The translations under genes were made by a program, and so were the position numbers. From assembly GCA_002455915.1 (NCBI GenBank), contig DKLU01000398.1:2098-8210 (forward strand): a stretch of DNA of 6,113 nt, written 5' to 3'. Below are positions 1-6,084 of this stretch, in pieces. Numbering within the stretch: position 1 is the first letter of the stretch; each line of letters begins with the position of its first letter. The stretch is from Chryseobacterium sp. UBA6632 (lineage in GTDB: Bacteria; Bacteroidota; Bacteroidia; Flavobacteriales; Weeksellaceae). A model generated the notes under the pieces. That model searched no databases and was not told the DNA's origin. It saw nothing but the letters and a program-made list of their open reading frames with translations.

Positions 1-432
1 AGTCGCGGTGCCTTCGATCGGAATGGTAGACGAAATCTTATAGTCTGACGAAGTAGACGGCTGTATATTCATCCCGACAAATAACTTTTTTGAAACCCTC
101 AACGCCGCACTGAAATTTGTAAAATTAGCATTGAATCTGTTGTCTTTTCCTAAATTGCTCGAAATCGTATTGTACTTTCCTATTCCACTGATATTGAAAA
201 CTACATTTTTTGAAGAAATAGCCGTCATGGATGCCGCATTTTTAGAATTGATATAATCCGGAGCTTCCAACGCGATTCCTGTATTTCCCAAGGAGATATT
301 TCTGGCATCATCAACATTATTAAACATTCCTACTCCGAAATAGGAATAAGGCGAAGAGTTTTGAGCATACAATCCGGAAGTAAAAACTCCTGAAAACAAT
401 AACCCGATTACAATTTTATTTTTTCTGTTCAT
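1..432 (-). CDS. Outer-membrane beta-barrel-like protein (N-terminal 144 codons, truncated by the window edge)
   Basis: The reading frame starts at the ATG at 432-430 and stays open to base 1, so the C-terminus is missing. The first ~23 residues are a signal peptide: basic MNRKNK, a hydrophobic core, then GLYA before Gln, a usual signal peptidase I site. The mature start NSSPYSYFGVG resembles the 'SPYSRYGxG' opening of a Bacteroidota outer-membrane family related to OmpP1/FadL-like barrels. The following SLGNTGIALEAPDYINSKNAA also fits that family's pattern of a Gly-rich strand followed by an 'xNxxNPAS' stretch. From family knowledge it would sit in the outer membrane; the substrate is unknown. 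It begins 14 bases after the stop of the DUF4270 gene, so the two are almost certainly co-transcribed. Without the C-terminal barrel I cannot separate a FadL-type transporter from another barrel of unknown role. Confidence 0.8.
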   Translation of the reverse strand, partial: MNRKNKIVIGLLFSGVFTSGLYAQNSSPYSYFGVGMFNNVDDARNISLGNTGIALEAPDYINSKNAASMTAISSKNVVFNISGIGKYNTISSNLGKDNRFNANFTNFSAALRVSKKLFVGMNIQPSTSSDYKISSTIPIEGTAT

Positions 433-446
433 AAATTTTTTCTGCA

Positions 447-1787
447 TTAATATCCTAAAATGTAAACCTTAAGTTTTGCCGGATTTGTTTTGTTTTTTGA
501 ATCTCCAATCACCACTTTTCCTGAAAGAACATCGCTGTAGGAAGAAGGGTAAATCAATGTATTATAATTTGAATTGGCTGTTTCCGTTAAAATAGTATTG
601 AAATAACTCGACATAGAAAAGCTGTACGCATGCTCATTCTGGAACTCGCTGCTATTAGATAAACTTGCGGTAATTTCTGTACTTCCATCTGATGTATAAG
701 TGCTTACCACATGATTTGCCTTATCACCCATATAATAATACAAGGGGCTCGGATTATAAAACTGATTAGAATAATACCCCGCCACAGGGCTCACGGTAAG
801 CGTTGCATCTATGATTTTATAGTTATCGTATAAATTTTTAATATTTTTCAGATACGGAATTTCCACTTTGGTGTACACTCCTATTCCCGCCATCATATAA
901 GCTTTGTTATCTAAATTTGTTGAAAGTATAGGGTTTTTAGGAGTCAGCCCCGCCAGATCAGAACCTGTAAAATCACTCTGAATTTTATTATATTGATACG
1001 TTGAACTCGGGTTGAGGTCTAAAGTATATTTCACTAATTCAGTTCCGTTTTGCGACGTGGTGTGATAATACATTCTCACGATATTCGACACTTTTTCTTT
1101 GGTGCTTTTATTAATTTGAACCTGATAAGACGAATTAATTCCGAATCTCAGCATTGCATTATTGTCAGATGAAGGAACGAGCGCCAGACCTTTATAAAAA
1201 TTCAGGAAATATTCCTGAGTGGTGACGTCGCTGTTTTTTAATGTATTGAAAAGTGTTTGTCCGTAAGATTGATCTAATTTCACCTTAACAAAACTGCTGT
1301 CTGTATTCGGTCTTGGATAAAACTCTGCACTTCCGATGGAGTTTGATGCATAATTAAAATTACTTTTATTATAAAGATAACCACCATTCAACCTGATTCT
1401 GTCGGTCAAAGGATGAACCTCCAGTTTATATGTTTTCAGTGTATCTCCATAATAAAAATCTGTATTGGTAAGATACATCACAATTGAATCGAAAACCGCG
1501 CTGGTAGGAGAATTCAAGGCATAAGCTTCTGGTGTAAGTTCAAAAAGTGAAGACGAATTTACCTTCCCAAAAGTCTGATCTTTTATATTTCCTATCATCA
1601 TTACATTTTTTCCGGAAGTCACTACAGAATCCATCATAATGGTAGACATTTTCATAGTCAGCGTATCGATCATTACAATTTTTGACTGCGCATCCATCCA
1701 CGTGCTTCCCACTTCATACGTATTGGTTTCATCTTCACAGGAAAATAAAAACATCATTGAAATACATAATAAAAGGTATTTATACAT
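447..1787 (-). CDS. DUF4270 family lipoprotein
   Basis: 446 residues from the ATG at 1787-1785. The frame stays open upstream to 1898, but this start is preferred because it gives a proper lipoprotein signal (MYKYLLLCISMMFLFSC, lipobox LFSC with Cys17) and has GGAAAAAAG just upstream. The residues after Cys17 are EDE, an acidic stretch like the lipoprotein export signals that send Bacteroidota lipoproteins to the cell surface. Patterns typical of DUF4270 are visible: GNIKDQTFGK at about 66-75, FDSIVMYL at 99-106, a Leu-Glu-Val strand near 121-125, and the terminal strand AKLKVYILGY. The family is widespread in Bacteroidota and its function is unknown. The gene lies 14 bases upstream of an outer-membrane barrel gene, suggesting a surface lipoprotein that works with or decorates the barrel (inference). 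It is divergent from the kelch operon across 228 bases. Family call is from remembered pattern, not a profile search. Confidence 0.85.
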   Translation of the reverse strand: MYKYLLLCISMMFLFSCEDETNTYEVGSTWMDAQSKIVMIDTLTMKMSTIMMDSVVTSGKNVMMIGNIKDQTFGKVNSSSLFELTPEAYALNSPTSAVFDSIVMYLTNTDFYYGDTLKTYKLEVHPLTDRIRLNGGYLYNKSNFNYASNSIGSAEFYPRPNTDSSFVKVKLDQSYGQTLFNTLKNSDVTTQEYFLNFYKGLALVPSSDNNAMLRFGINSSYQVQINKSTKEKVSNIVRMYYHTTSQNGTELVKYTLDLNPSSTYQYNKIQSDFTGSDLAGLTPKNPILSTNLDNKAYMMAGIGVYTKVEIPYLKNIKNLYDNYKIIDATLTVSPVAGYYSNQFYNPSPLYYYMGDKANHVVSTYTSDGSTEITASLSNSSEFQNEHAYSFSMSSYFNTILTETANSNYNTLIYPSSYSDVLSGKVVIGDSKNKTNPAKLKVYILGY

Positions 1788-1909
1788 CTTTTTTCCGCAA
1801 ACATATAATGAAGATGCTATTGAGATAAAATTTATTCTCCCTTTTATCCATAGTTGTAGACCATAGCAAGATTTGCTTAGATAAATGATAATTTTCAAAA
1901 CGATCCCTC

Positions 1910-1966
1910 ATCCGTCATAAAAATAAAGGCATTCGCCTACAAAAAACACGTATTCGTCTAAAAAAT
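1910..1966 (+). promoter_or_regulatory. Three direct repeats at 21-base spacing, candidate LytTR operator
   Basis: Three 15-base copies begin at 1910 (ATCCGTCATAAAAAT), 1931 (ATTCGCCTACAAAAA) and 1952 (ATTCGTCTAAAAAAT). Nine of the 15 columns are identical in all three, and copies 2 and 3 agree at 12 of 15. The start-to-start distance is exactly 21 bases each time, two helical turns, placing all copies on one DNA face. LytTR regulators are known to bind imperfect 9-base direct repeats separated by about 12 bases, which is this geometry. The core (T)(C)CGTC only partly matches the published consensus [TA][AC][CA]GTTN[AG][TG]. The third copy ends 23 bases before the possible -7 element of the kelch gene. 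A LytTR regulator is encoded in the same operon, so autoregulation is the simplest reading (inference). Confidence 0.55.
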
Positions 1967-1989
1967 TTTCACAAGATCACAGAATGAAA

Positions 1990-1997
1990 TTCATTTG
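1990..1997 (+). promoter_or_regulatory. Possible Bacteroidota -7 promoter element of the kelch operon
   Basis: TTCATTTG matches the Bacteroidota -7 consensus TAnnTTTG except at the second base. The T-rich TTTTC at 1966-1970, about 20 bases upstream, could serve as a poor -33 element. Transcription would start near 2002-2004, leaving a leader of roughly 12-14 bases, A-rich and without a Shine-Dalgarno site. The imperfect -33 match would fit a promoter that needs an activator bound at the repeats immediately upstream. It is only a pattern match. Confidence 0.35.
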
Positions 1998-2015
1998 CAC
2001 AAAAAAGAATGAATA

Positions 2016-2999
2016 ATGAATGGTAAACTTTCAATCTTAGCCCTTACTCTTGTAGGAACATTTTTAGCTGTAAGCTGTCGAAATGACGACGATGACAATG
2101 AATTAATGGGAAACTGGGTAAGAGTTTCGGATCTGGACGGTAAACCTCGTTCCAATGCCTCTGCATTTGTGGTAAACGGAAAAGGATACATCACCGGAGG
2201 ATATGACGGAGAATATTATTACAACGACTTATGGAGCTACGATCCCAATGCTAATTCATGGACTCAAAAAGCAGATTTTCCGGGTTCTAAAAGAAGCTCT
2301 GCGGTAGGTTTTGCCACCAATGCTTACGGCTATGTGGGAACCGGATATGATGGATTGAATAAGCTTAAAGACTTCTACAAATATGATCCGACATCCAACA
2401 CCTGGAACCAGATTGCCGATTTTCCAGGAACAGAAAGATATGCCGCTTTAGCATTCGGAGTTGAAAATAACGGCTATGTAGGAACAGGCTACGACGGAAG
2501 CGAGTTGAAAGATTTCTATAAATATAATGAATCAACCTCATCATGGAGCTCCATCACAAGTTTAGGAGGTTCTAAAAGAAGAGACGGAGCCGCTTTCGTG
2601 ATCAATAATATCGCTTACGTAGGATTTGGAAGTAATAACGGAAGCCTTGTTTCAGATTTCTGGGCATTCGATCCTAGTTCTGAAACATGGACAAGAAAAG
2701 TAGATACCAGCAATGATGATGATTCTCAAAACCGTACCTCAACTGCTGCTTTTGCAGCAAACGGATTAGGATATGTGGCGACAGGTTCTACTAGCGGCGT
2801 GGGAAATACTACCTGGGAATATAATCCTTCTACCAATGACTGGACGCAGAGAACATCTTTCGAAGGTTCTTCCAGAGAAAGCGCCTGTGCCTTTTCAATA
2901 GGAAGCTACGGATACGTTCTTACCGGAAACAGTGGTTCATCTTATTTTGATGACATCTGGGTTTTCCATCCAAATGAAAGTGAAAACAGCTATGACTAA
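2016..2999 (+). CDS. Kelch-repeat surface lipoprotein (six-bladed propeller)
   Basis: 327 residues. The N-terminus MNGKLSILALTLVGTFLAVSC is a lipoprotein signal (lipobox AVSC, Cys21) followed by RNDDDD, very like the acidic surface-export signals of Bacteroidota lipoproteins. The rest is a beta-propeller: six kelch units begin near residues 45, 92, 141, 188, 240 and 287, each with paired Gly (ITGGYDG, VGTGYDG twice, VGFGSNNG, VATGSTSG, VLTGNSG), then an aromatic strand (DLWSYDP, DFYKYDP, DFWAFDP) and a Trp about 6 residues later. The sixth unit lacks its Trp strand; the strand GNWVRV at 32-37 can supply it, closing the ring in the usual 'velcro' manner. No catalytic residues of galactose oxidase or sialate mutarotase type are evident, so a binding or scaffold role is more likely. 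It overlaps the next gene by 8 bases, so they are translationally coupled. It probably acts on the cell surface; the ligand is unknown. Confidence 0.93.
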   Translation: MNGKLSILALTLVGTFLAVSCRNDDDDNELMGNWVRVSDLDGKPRSNASAFVVNGKGYITGGYDGEYYYNDLWSYDPNANSWTQKADFPGSKRSSAVGFATNAYGYVGTGYDGLNKLKDFYKYDPTSNTWNQIADFPGTERYAALAFGVENNGYVGTGYDGSELKDFYKYNESTSSWSSITSLGGSKRRDGAAFVINNIAYVGFGSNNGSLVSDFWAFDPSSETWTRKVDTSNDDDSQNRTSTAAFAANGLGYVATGSTSGVGNTTWEYNPSTNDWTQRTSFEGSSRESACAFSIGSYGYVLTGNSGSSYFDDIWVFHPNESENSYD

Positions 3000-3294
3000 A
3001 ACATTTTTAAAAACACTTTTTGTCTCAGGAATATTTTTGGTGAGTTGCGGAAAGAAAACCGGAAATCTTGAAGTGAAGATCATCAAGCAAAATTCAGGAT
3101 ACGGTTATCAAATTCTTAAAAAGCATAAAATTCTCATCAACCAGCCATTTATTCCTGCCATACAAGGAGAGAAAACTTTTAAAAACGAAACAGACGCACA
3201 AAAGACTGCAGATCTTGTTGTGAGTAAAATACATCGATATTCTTTACCCAGAATTTCTGTACATGAACTGGATTCTATGAAAATCGAATATTAA
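2992..3294 (+). CDS. Small DUF4907 family lipoprotein
   Basis: 100 residues from the ATG at 2992, which overlaps the last 8 bases of the kelch gene. The frame is open further upstream, and an ATG at 2974 would add six residues (MKVKTA); the 2992 start is preferred because it gives a compact lipoprotein signal, MTKTFLKTLFVSGIFLVSC, with lipobox LVSC and Cys19. The tail after the cysteine is GKKTG, basic rather than acidic, so it probably stays at the periplasmic face. The mature part has the DUF4907 pattern as I recall it: SGYGYQILKKHKILINQPFI, then PAIQGEKTFKNETDAQKTADLVVSKI, ending in a 'LPRISVHELDSM' helix start. The family is small, confined largely to Bacteroidota, and of unknown function. 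The overlap with the kelch gene suggests the two products form a pair (inference). Confidence 0.85.
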   Translation: MTKTFLKTLFVSGIFLVSCGKKTGNLEVKIIKQNSGYGYQILKKHKILINQPFIPAIQGEKTFKNETDAQKTADLVVSKIHRYSLPRISVHELDSMKIEY

Positions 3295-3311
3295 TTGCTT
3301 TAATTCCCTAG

Positions 3312-3341
3312 AAATTCCTTCAATGATTATTGAAGGAATTT
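3312..3341 (+). terminator. Perfect 13-bp hairpin between the lipoprotein and kinase genes
   Basis: AAATTCCTTCAAT (3312-3324) and ATTGAAGGAATTT (3329-3341) are exact reverse complements around the 4-base loop GATT. The 3' side ends in four T residues (3339-3342) followed by GTG, so the U-tract is short. It begins 17 bases after the DUF4907 stop and ends 28 bases before the kinase ATG. It may be a partial terminator that lowers kinase and regulator expression relative to the lipoproteins, or an RNA-stability or processing hairpin. No convincing separate promoter is visible between it and the kinase. Confidence 0.65.
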
Positions 3342-3369
3342 TGTGCTCACAAACAACAAATTATTTTTT

Positions 3370-4416
3370 ATGACCGCATTTTTAAAACAAATACAAACCA
3401 CCTACATTTATCACTGGATTATCTGGAGCATTCTTATTTTCTTTAAATTAATAATGGATTATTCCGTTTTTGGAAATTTTCTTCTGCTCATGAATCTGAA
3501 AATTCATCTCGTTTCCATTATTCTTTTTTATATCAATTATTATATCGCTTTACCGTTTCTCATTAAACAGACACCAAAGAAAATTCTGATTATTACCATT
3601 TCTTTTGTGGTCATTTATGTGTCGTTAATGATCATATTCATGCCACCATTTCCCAAACATCCGCCATTTCCACCAAAAGATTTTCATGCGAACGGAAGAA
3701 TGATGAGACCTTTTCATCATGATGTTAACCTGTATGATATTTTCTTCAGAATAGGAATTTTTTCCATGATATTCAGCATTCTGCTTTTCTTTGTCGATAA
3801 ATGGATGGAAAACGGAAAAAAAATAAAAGCCCTGGAATTTGAAAGACAATCGAGTGAATTGAAAATTCTTCGGGAACAGATTAATCCGCATTTCTTTTTT
3901 AATGCACTGAACAGTATTTATTCATTATCAATTATTCAGTCTAAAGATACGCCTAGGGTGATTTTAATTTTATCAGACATTATGCGATATGTTCTGAATA
4001 ATAAAAATATGCAGAAAAATAACCTGAATGATGAAATTAATAATATTAAAAAATATATTGAAATTCAGTCGATTCGGTTTAATAAATTCAATAATCTGAA
4101 TGAAGAATTTAATGGCAATTTTGAATCTTACGAAATTGAACCTCTTCTGCTTTTAACTTTTGTTGAAAATGCTTTTAAATATGCTGATCTGAGAAAAGGC
4201 CCGTTGGATATCAAAGTACATCTCGAAAACGGATTGCTTGATTTTAAGATCCGAAACTTTTATGAAAAGAAGAATCATGAAAAATCCAGCGACAGCAAAA
4301 TGGGAATAGAAAATACCAAAATGAAACTCAATCTTCTGTATCCTGACAAATATCAACTGGATATCGATGACAATGGCTCTGAGTATAAAATTAACTTAAA
4401 ACTTCAATTGAATTAA
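3370..4416 (+). CDS. LytS/YehU-type membrane sensor histidine kinase
   Basis: 348 residues from the ATG at 3370. A GTG nine codons upstream is in frame but lies against the hairpin and is a rare start type here. Four membrane helices are predicted at about 14-33, 45-63, 72-92 and 122-142, placing the C-terminal half in the cytoplasm. The loop between helices 3 and 4 (about 91-121) faces the periplasm and is rich in Pro, His and Met (His97, 106, 116, 117; Met91, 111, 112). A short linking helix (about 145-170) leads into the His_kinase domain: LREQINPHFFFNALNS holds the phospho-acceptor His174, FVENAFKY (264-271) is the N-box with Glu266 and Asn267, and MGIENTKMKL (311-320) is the Gly-containing ATP-lid motif. 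By family knowledge it autophosphorylates and passes phosphate to the LytTR regulator that starts 2 bases after its stop. The stimulus is unknown; neighbouring lipoproteins suggest an envelope signal. Confidence 0.93.
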   Translation: MTAFLKQIQTTYIYHWIIWSILIFFKLIMDYSVFGNFLLLMNLKIHLVSIILFYINYYIALPFLIKQTPKKILIITISFVVIYVSLMIIFMPPFPKHPPFPPKDFHANGRMMRPFHHDVNLYDIFFRIGIFSMIFSILLFFVDKWMENGKKIKALEFERQSSELKILREQINPHFFFNALNSIYSLSIIQSKDTPRVILILSDIMRYVLNNKNMQKNNLNDEINNIKKYIEIQSIRFNKFNNLNEEFNGNFESYEIEPLLLLTFVENAFKYADLRKGPLDIKVHLENGLLDFKIRNFYEKKNHEKSSDSKMGIENTKMKLNLLYPDKYQLDIDDNGSEYKINLKLQLN

Positions 4417-4418
4417 AA

Positions 4419-5129
4419 ATGAATTGCATAATTGTAGACGATGAAGAACTGGCACATCACGTAATTGAAGAATACATTTCAAGAATACCTTTCCTGAATT
4501 TAGTTAAAAACTGCTACGATATTCAGGAAACGATCCAGACTTTACAAACCGAAAATGTCGACCTTATTTTTCTGGATATCAACCTTCCCAACATCACCGG
4601 AATAGAGTTTTTGAAAAGCTTTAATAGGCTTCCCGATGTCATTATTACCACCGCTTATGATGATTGTGCCGTACAAGGTTTTGAAATGGACGTGATGGAT
4701 TATTTATTAAAACCTTTTTCCTTTGAAAGATTTCTGAAAGCTGTTTATAAAAGCTATAATCATCAAAATAACTCTAAAATATTACAGGAAAAAAGTACGC
4801 AGGTTTTATTTAAAGATTCCTTCATTTTTGTAAGATCCAACAATGAAGATGTAAAATTGAATTTAAGCGAAATTACCCGAATTAATGCCCTAAAAGATTA
4901 TATCATTATCTACACAGAAACCCGAAAACTGATTGTTCATCAAACCATGAAATCCATTATGGAAAAGATAGAATCTGAGAATTTTATTCGTGTTCACAAT
5001 TCACATATTATTTCGCTTCAGCATCTTCAAAGCATCGGAAAAAATAACCTCACGATCGGAAATGAAAGAATTCCTATAAGTGAAAAATATAAAGCGTATT
5101 TAAGCAAAGTAGTTGAAAAGTACAAGTAA
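4419..5129 (+). CDS. LytTR-family response regulator
   Basis: 236 residues, the normal length for this family. Residues 1-115 are a receiver domain: acidic pair Asp7-Asp8 in IIVDDEE, phospho-acceptor Asp53 in LIFLDINLP, Thr77/Thr78 in IITTAYDD, and Lys98 with cis-Pro99 in DYLLKPF. Residues about 130-236 are a LytTR DNA-binding domain, shown by FVRSNNEDVKLNLSEI, INALKDYIIIYT, and the characteristic FIRVHNSHIISLQHL, ending in PISEKYK. It begins 2 bases after the kinase stop, so the pair is certainly co-translated. All receiver residues needed for phosphorylation are present. LytTR proteins bind direct repeats of about 21-base period; such a repeat lies in front of the kelch gene at 1910-1966. 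The following gene is convergent, so this is the last gene of the operon. Confidence 0.95.
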   Translation: MNCIIVDDEELAHHVIEEYISRIPFLNLVKNCYDIQETIQTLQTENVDLIFLDINLPNITGIEFLKSFNRLPDVIITTAYDDCAVQGFEMDVMDYLLKPFSFERFLKAVYKSYNHQNNSKILQEKSTQVLFKDSFIFVRSNNEDVKLNLSEITRINALKDYIIIYTETRKLIVHQTMKSIMEKIESENFIRVHNSHIISLQHLQSIGKNNLTIGNERIPISEKYKAYLSKVVEKYK

Positions 5130-5134
5130 GTTTA

Positions 5135-5162
5135 GAAGCAGGAAGAGGGAGGCTGGAGGTTT
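5135..5162. repeat. Purine-rich degenerate 7-base tandem repeat
   Basis: Four consecutive 7-base units, GAAGCAG, GAAGAGG, GAGGCTG and GAGGTTT, start at 5135, just after the response-regulator stop. The first position and the fourth G are constant, giving a strand-asymmetric purine tract. It stands out from the AT-rich surroundings. Similar purine-rich strings are familiar from non-coding gaps in flavobacterial genomes, but this is from memory. No function can be assigned. Confidence 0.4.
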
Positions 5163-5186
5163 TGATACCGCCCAACTTCACAATCT

Positions 5187-5320
5187 CCGTCAGTTAGAGT
5201 GATTTTTCGGAGCAAAACGGAGAAAAATTGTATCGAGAACTAGTGAATCGAAGCAAAAATTTTGTCTTTTCATCCCAAACTTGTCGATACGATTTTTTCA
5301 AAATCTACTCGAAGTGACGG
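5187..5320. repeat. REP/MITE-like imperfect inverted repeat in the convergent gap
   Basis: The left arm (5187-5240) opens with CCGTCAGTTAGAGT and closes with AAAAATTGTATCGAGAA. The reverse complement of the right arm (about 5281-5320) reads CCGTCACTTCGAGT and AAAAATCGTATCGACAA. These blocks match at 12 of 14 and 15 of 17 positions. The left arm carries extra bases (5203-5227) that can fold by themselves (TTTTTC with GAAAAA). The whole can form a long hairpin lying between converging genes, so it may end transcription from both sides. Head-to-head copies of a short palindromic unit are typical of REP/BIME or MITE-type elements. I recall related 'GTATCGAGAA...CTCGAAGTGACGG' strings as common in flavobacterial intergenic regions. 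No coding capacity is present. Confidence 0.6.
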
Positions 5321-5341
5321 TGTGCCCACTTAGTATGAAAC

Positions 5342-6058
5342 TTAGAATAAAAGTCGTTCCGACCAATTCAATTCTTCTGGGAGTTCTTTATCTGAAAATT
5401 CAATATGGATAACTCTTCTTTTCTTTCCGTTGATTGTTCGGTTGGAACCGTGAAGCAGTAAAGGTTTCATAATCATTACTCCGCCTTTTTCTACATTGCA
5501 GATGGTTTCAGTTTCTACGGTCCAGTCGATGGTTTCCGGTCTGTAAATACCTTTGGCATGAGAAGTCGGTACGACTTTCAAGGCACCATTATTTTCATCA
5601 GTTTCATCCAAATGAATTCTGATTGTAAAAATATTTTCTAATACCGGCAACGGTGGCTGAACGGCAAATTGATTTTGCTTGGTCGTCCACGGACCAAAAT
5701 TTTCTAATTCTACTTTTTTGTCAACTGAAATTGTTAAATCCTGATGATAAGCCACATACCAATTCGACTTTTCTGGTTTATCGAAATAAATACTTTTCAC
5801 CACAAAATATTTGTCACCGAAAATTTCTTTAATGATTGTCTTTAAATTTTCATTAAAAACCAAATCTTTAATTTCCGGAATTTCCTTTAAAAACTGTCGG
5901 ATTGCAAACAGATCTTCGGATTTTCTGAAGGTTTCTCTTGAAGTATCTATATTTTGAATGATTTCACTAATCTTTTCTATTTCTTCATCGGAAAAAATGT
6001 TGTTGATGACCGTAAAACCGTTTTCTGTGATTATATTTTTATGATGCTGTAAATTCAT
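5342..6058 (-). CDS. Phytanoyl-CoA dioxygenase (PhyH) family protein
   Basis: 238 residues from the ATG at 6058-6056. It is a Fe(II)/2-oxoglutarate-dependent oxygenase of the PhyH type: GFTVINNIFSDEEIEKI (14-30) is the usual N-terminal opening, the iron-binding HxD is His105-Gln-Asp107 in YHQDLT, and the distal histidine is His203 in LLLHGSN. Arg214, eleven residues later in KKRRVIHIEF, is placed to bind the 2-oxoglutarate carboxylate. The central IRIHLDETDENNGALKVVPTSH (about 146-167) is the strongly conserved core strand of the family. All cofactor ligands are present, so it should be active and cytoplasmic (no signal peptide). The family hydroxylates diverse small molecules including phytanoyl-CoA, ectoine and secondary metabolites, so the substrate cannot be named. 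It converges on the two-component operon and its own upstream neighbour is outside the window, giving no pathway context. Confidence 0.9.
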   Translation of the reverse strand: MNLQHHKNIITENGFTVINNIFSDEEIEKISEIIQNIDTSRETFRKSEDLFAIRQFLKEIPEIKDLVFNENLKTIIKEIFGDKYFVVKSIYFDKPEKSNWYVAYHQDLTISVDKKVELENFGPWTTKQNQFAVQPPLPVLENIFTIRIHLDETDENNGALKVVPTSHAKGIYRPETIDWTVETETICNVEKGGVMIMKPLLLHGSNRTINGKKRRVIHIEFSDKELPEELNWSERLLF

Positions 6059-6084
6059 TTGATTATTTTGAATTTATTTTTAAA

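Noticed and set aside
1798..1805. Perfect minus-strand TAnnTTTG match (TATGTTTG) before the DUF4270 gene
   Set aside because: It ends only 10 bases before the chosen ATG, so the transcript would start about 4-6 bases from it and lose the GGAAAAAAG leader; no -33 element is at the proper distance.
1639..1866. 75-residue plus-strand open frame antisense to the DUF4270 gene
   Set aside because: It lies mostly opposite the well-supported DUF4270 gene, has no leader signals and no recognisable family pattern.
1788..1898. 37-residue N-terminal extension of the DUF4270 gene
   Set aside because: Starting at 1898 would bury the lipoprotein signal and its lipobox inside the protein; the start at 1787 places them at the N-terminus.
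1991..2194. 67-residue minus-strand open frame over the kelch gene start
   Set aside because: It is the reverse shadow of the kelch lipoprotein signal and first blade, which are clearly coding on the plus strand.
3343..3369. GTG start for the kinase, nine codons upstream of the ATG
   Set aside because: It abuts the hairpin's right arm and adds residues without any domain value; the ATG at 3370 gives the normal short cytoplasmic tail before helix 1.
3625..3891. 88-residue minus-strand open frame inside the kinase gene
   Set aside because: It is antisense to the kinase membrane and dimerisation region; its His/Trp-rich composition simply mirrors the Pro/His/Met loop codons.
4153..4356. 67-residue minus-strand open frame inside the kinase gene
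   Set aside because: It is antisense to the conserved N-box and ATP-lid region, with no independent start signals.
5130..5341. CRISPR array or small RNA gene in the convergent gap
   Set aside because: There are only two inverted, unequal repeat arms and no regularly spaced direct repeats; no promoter-plus-terminator arrangement for an RNA gene is visible.
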